Of a DNA stretch of 64,000 nucleotides, positions 62,369 to 64,000 are shown piece after piece. Below the pieces are notes generated by a model. It ran no database searches, was not told where the DNA came from, and saw nothing but the letters and a program-made list of their open reading frames with translations. Source of the DNA: Sedimentimonas flavescens (GTDB lineage: Bacteria; Pseudomonadota; Alphaproteobacteria; Rhodobacterales; Rhodobacteraceae); assembly GCF_019264375.1 (NCBI RefSeq), contig NZ_JAHVAI010000006.1:62001-126000 (forward strand), in the 5' to 3' direction. A program made the position numbers and the translations under genes. The stretch's first letter is position 1. Each line of letters begins with the position of its first letter.

Positions 62369-63079
62369 ATGCGGTGGGTGCTGCTTTTTCTGATGCTGGC
62401 CTCTCCCGCCTCGGCGCAGGAGATCAGCCTGTCGCTTGGCGGCGAGAGCCTCGCGCAGCGCTCGATCCTGCTGATCTCGGCGATCACTCTGCTCAGCCTT
62501 GCGCCGGGGCTGGCGATCATGGTGACCTGCTTTCCCTTCATCGTGACGGTCCTTTCGATCCTGCGCCAGGCGATGGGGTTGCAGCAATCGCCGCCCAATA
62601 TGCTGATCGTGAGCCTCGCACTGTTCCTGACCTGGTTCATCATGGAGCCTGTCTTCATGGAAAGCTGGCGCCAGGGGGTCGAGCCTCTGGTCGCGGGCAC
62701 GCTGGAGCTTGGCCCGGCGCTCGAACGCGGGATCGCACCGTTTCGCGGCTTCATGGCGCATCGCACCGACCTTGAGACGCTCGGCTCGCTGGCGCAACTG
62801 CGCGAGGGCACGTCTTTTGAGGGCGAGGCGCAATCCGCGCCGCTGTCGATGCTGGTCCCGGCCTTCATGCTGTCCGAAATCACCCGCGCCTTCGAGATCG
62901 GCTTTCTCGTCTTCCTGCCCTTCCTGATCATCGACCTCGTGGTCTCGGCGATCCTGATGTCGATGGGCATGATGATGGTGCCGCCTGCCGTGGTGGCGCT
63001 CCCCTTCAAACTGGCCTTCTTCGTCGTCGCGAACGGCTGGGTGCTGATCTCGGACGCGCTGGTGCGCAGCTATTTTTGA
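62369..63079 (+). CDS. fliP: Flagellar type III export protein FliP
   Basis: FliP is a core subunit of the flagellar export gate. The 236-residue precursor has an apparent signal peptide (1-16, ASA) followed by [52 protein letters not shown]-type sequence, and the signature [45 protein letters not shown]. It ends the fliF-fliH-fliN-fliP unit, 4 nt from the convergent nitrate reductase gene end. Confidence 0.97.
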   Translation: [236 protein letters not shown]

Positions 63080-63083
63080 CGCC

Positions 63084-64000
63084 TTACTCTGCCACTTCAG
63101 GCAGGCGGAAGCGCGTGATCAGGGCCACCAGTTCTGGGCGGCACGATCCGCAGGAGGTGCCCGCGCCAAGCGCCTCGCCCAATGCCTGAACAGTCAGCGC
63201 GCGGCCGGTCTCGATCGCTTCGCGGATCTGGTTCAGCCCCACGTTCAGGCAGGCGCAGATTGTCGGCCCCGGATCGGGGGCATCGGCACCGGGGCGCCCG
63301 GCCAGAACGGAGGCCGCATTCTCGGCCCCGACACGCGCAACGATATGGGTGCGCGCCAGCGCGATCGGCTCACGCCCGACGAACAGCGCGGCAAGCAGGC
63401 GGCCGTCTTTATGGAAGGCGATCCGCGCCCCGCCCCGCGCGGGGTCAAGCACCGTCGCGACCTCGGCCTGCGGCAGGTTGAACAGGGTGCGCGCATAGGC
63501 CACCCAATCTTCGGGCGCCTCGGTTCCGGCAAGTTCCATCCGCCAGCCGCTCGAAGACCGCAGTCGCGTCCAATAGGGCGCGTCGGGTGCGGGTTCGTCC
63601 TTGCCGCCGACGGCAAAGCCATACCAGCTGGCGGCAAATCGCTTCAGCGCAACAACCGAGGCCTTGCTTTCGGGCTGGCCCGAGACCGGATCGGTCACCG
63701 CCTTGACCAGCGCGTCGATCCGCGCGGCCGAGGCGGTTTCGGCCGTCCAGTGCATCGGCGCGAAAACCTCGCCGGGGCGAACGGCGTCTGACAGCAGAAC
63801 GCGCAGCACCGCACGGCCCTCGGGCGAGGTCACCTCGACCAGGTCCGCCGGGCCAAGCCCGAGCGAGTCGGCGTCAAGCGGATGGATCTCAAGATAAGGT
63901 TCGCCCAGGTGCTGGTTCAGCCGCGCGGATTTGGCCGTGCGCGTCATGGTGTGCCACTGATCGCGCGTGCGACCGGTATTCAAACGGTAGGGATATTCCA
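63084..64000 (-). CDS. nasA: Assimilatory nitrate reductase catalytic subunit, C-terminal part (runs off window)
   Basis: The frame stays open to the right edge, so the gene is 5'-truncated here; about 305 C-terminal residues are visible. They include YRLNTGRTRDQWHTMTRT and LEIHPLDADSLGLGPADLVEV (molydopterin dinucleotide-binding domain of the DMSO-reductase family), a middle region, and a C-terminal BFD-like [2Fe-2S] domain with ICACLNVG and GTSCGSCRPELVAL (CxC and CxxC). That arrangement is typical of NasA-type assimilatory nitrate reductases. The molybdenum-domain half and its promoter lie outside the window. A nitrite reductase or formate dehydrogenase is less likely because of the BFD domain. 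Confidence 0.85.
   Translation of the reverse strand, partial: EYPYRLNTGRTRDQWHTMTRTAKSARLNQHLGEPYLEIHPLDADSLGLGPADLVEVTSPEGRAVLRVLLSDAVRPGEVFAPMHWTAETASAARIDALVKAVTDPVSGQPESKASVVALKRFAASWYGFAVGGKDEPAPDAPYWTRLRSSSGWRMELAGTEAPEDWVAYARTLFNLPQAEVATVLDPARGGARIAFHKDGRLLAALFVGREPIALARTHIVARVGAENAASVLAGRPGADAPDPGPTICACLNVGLNQIREAIETGRALTVQALGEALGAGTSCGSCRPELVALITRFRLPEVAE

Noticed and set aside
1-64000. CRISPR arrays, tRNA/rRNA genes, insertion sequences, prophage
   Set aside because: I looked for regularly spaced repeats, cloverleaf-like segments, transposase or integrase motifs and phage genes and found none convincing by eye; tRNAscan or a repeat finder would settle this.

Overview
This window is GC-rich, gene-dense DNA from an alphaproteobacterium, most likely a member of the Rhodobacteraceae (Rhodobacter, Paracoccus or Roseobacter type). 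The evidence is the ffh-chorismate mutase-rpsP-rimM-trmD-rplS-rpmE block, a MipZ-type division ATPase, a monomeric NADP isocitrate dehydrogenase, a CtrA-like site at each of three flagellar promoter regions, and a complete-looking aerobic cobalamin pathway with CobG, CobF and CobN. No tRNA, rRNA, CRISPR array, insertion sequence or prophage was recognised.

Layout. 1-7.6 kb: an azoreductase, then the SRP/ribosome-maturation block (ffh, GNAT acetyltransferase, chorismate mutase, rpsP, rimM, a sulfotransferase-like protein, trmD, rplS, rpmE) and mipZ. 7.6-16.4 kb: accessory metabolism, with a class III (taurine-pyruvate-type) aminotransferase beside a PuuR-like regulator, an arsenate-detoxification operon (ArsR-ArsC fusion, GAPDH, ArsJ), a YqjD/YqjE-like small membrane-protein group, and a SulP transporter with a small XRE regulator. 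16.7-18.9 kb: icd. 18.9-24.8 kb: flagellar genes motB-flgE-flgK-flgL-flgI on the minus strand. 24.9-28.7 kb: a pqiABC-type envelope lipid-transport operon. 28.7-52.9 kb: the cobalamin island. 52.9-55.3 kb: tex. 55.3-63.1 kb: a second flagellar block, with fliL-orf-motE-motA-orf on minus and fliF-fliH-fliN-fliP on plus. The window ends in the C-terminal part of an assimilatory nitrate reductase.

The cobalamin island carries corrin-ring synthesis (cobA, I, G, J, M, F, K, L, H), amidation and chelation (cobB, cobN, cobW), adenosylation (cobO), cobyric acid formation (cobQ), aminopropanol supply and attachment (a PduX/BluE-like threonine kinase, cobC, cobD), nucleotide-loop assembly (cobP, a cobT-type phosphoribosyltransferase, cobS, a histidine phosphatase) and cobalt uptake (cbtAB). 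Two cobalamin riboswitches, both reading minus, head two tightly coupled minus-strand transcription units: DUF1636-cobW-cobN-cobG-cobH-cobI-cobJ-(cobK antisense)-cobL-cobE-cobM-cobB-cobA-DUF1636, and cbtB-cbtA-cobF, possibly extending into a flavin reductase that is a CobR candidate. CobS/CobT chelatase subunits and bluB are not in the window.

Points of most interest: cobB is split by a -1 frameshift in a G/C run although the rest of the pathway is intact; cobK and cobL start head-to-head on the same CATG; two DUF1636 paralogues sit at the two ends of the main cob operon; a large periplasmic protein of unknown function sits directly after motA; and flagellar promoters carry TTAA-N7-TTAA-type CtrA boxes. 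I did not identify a wholly new multi-gene system. The least understood pieces are the motA-linked periplasmic protein and the DUF1636 pair.
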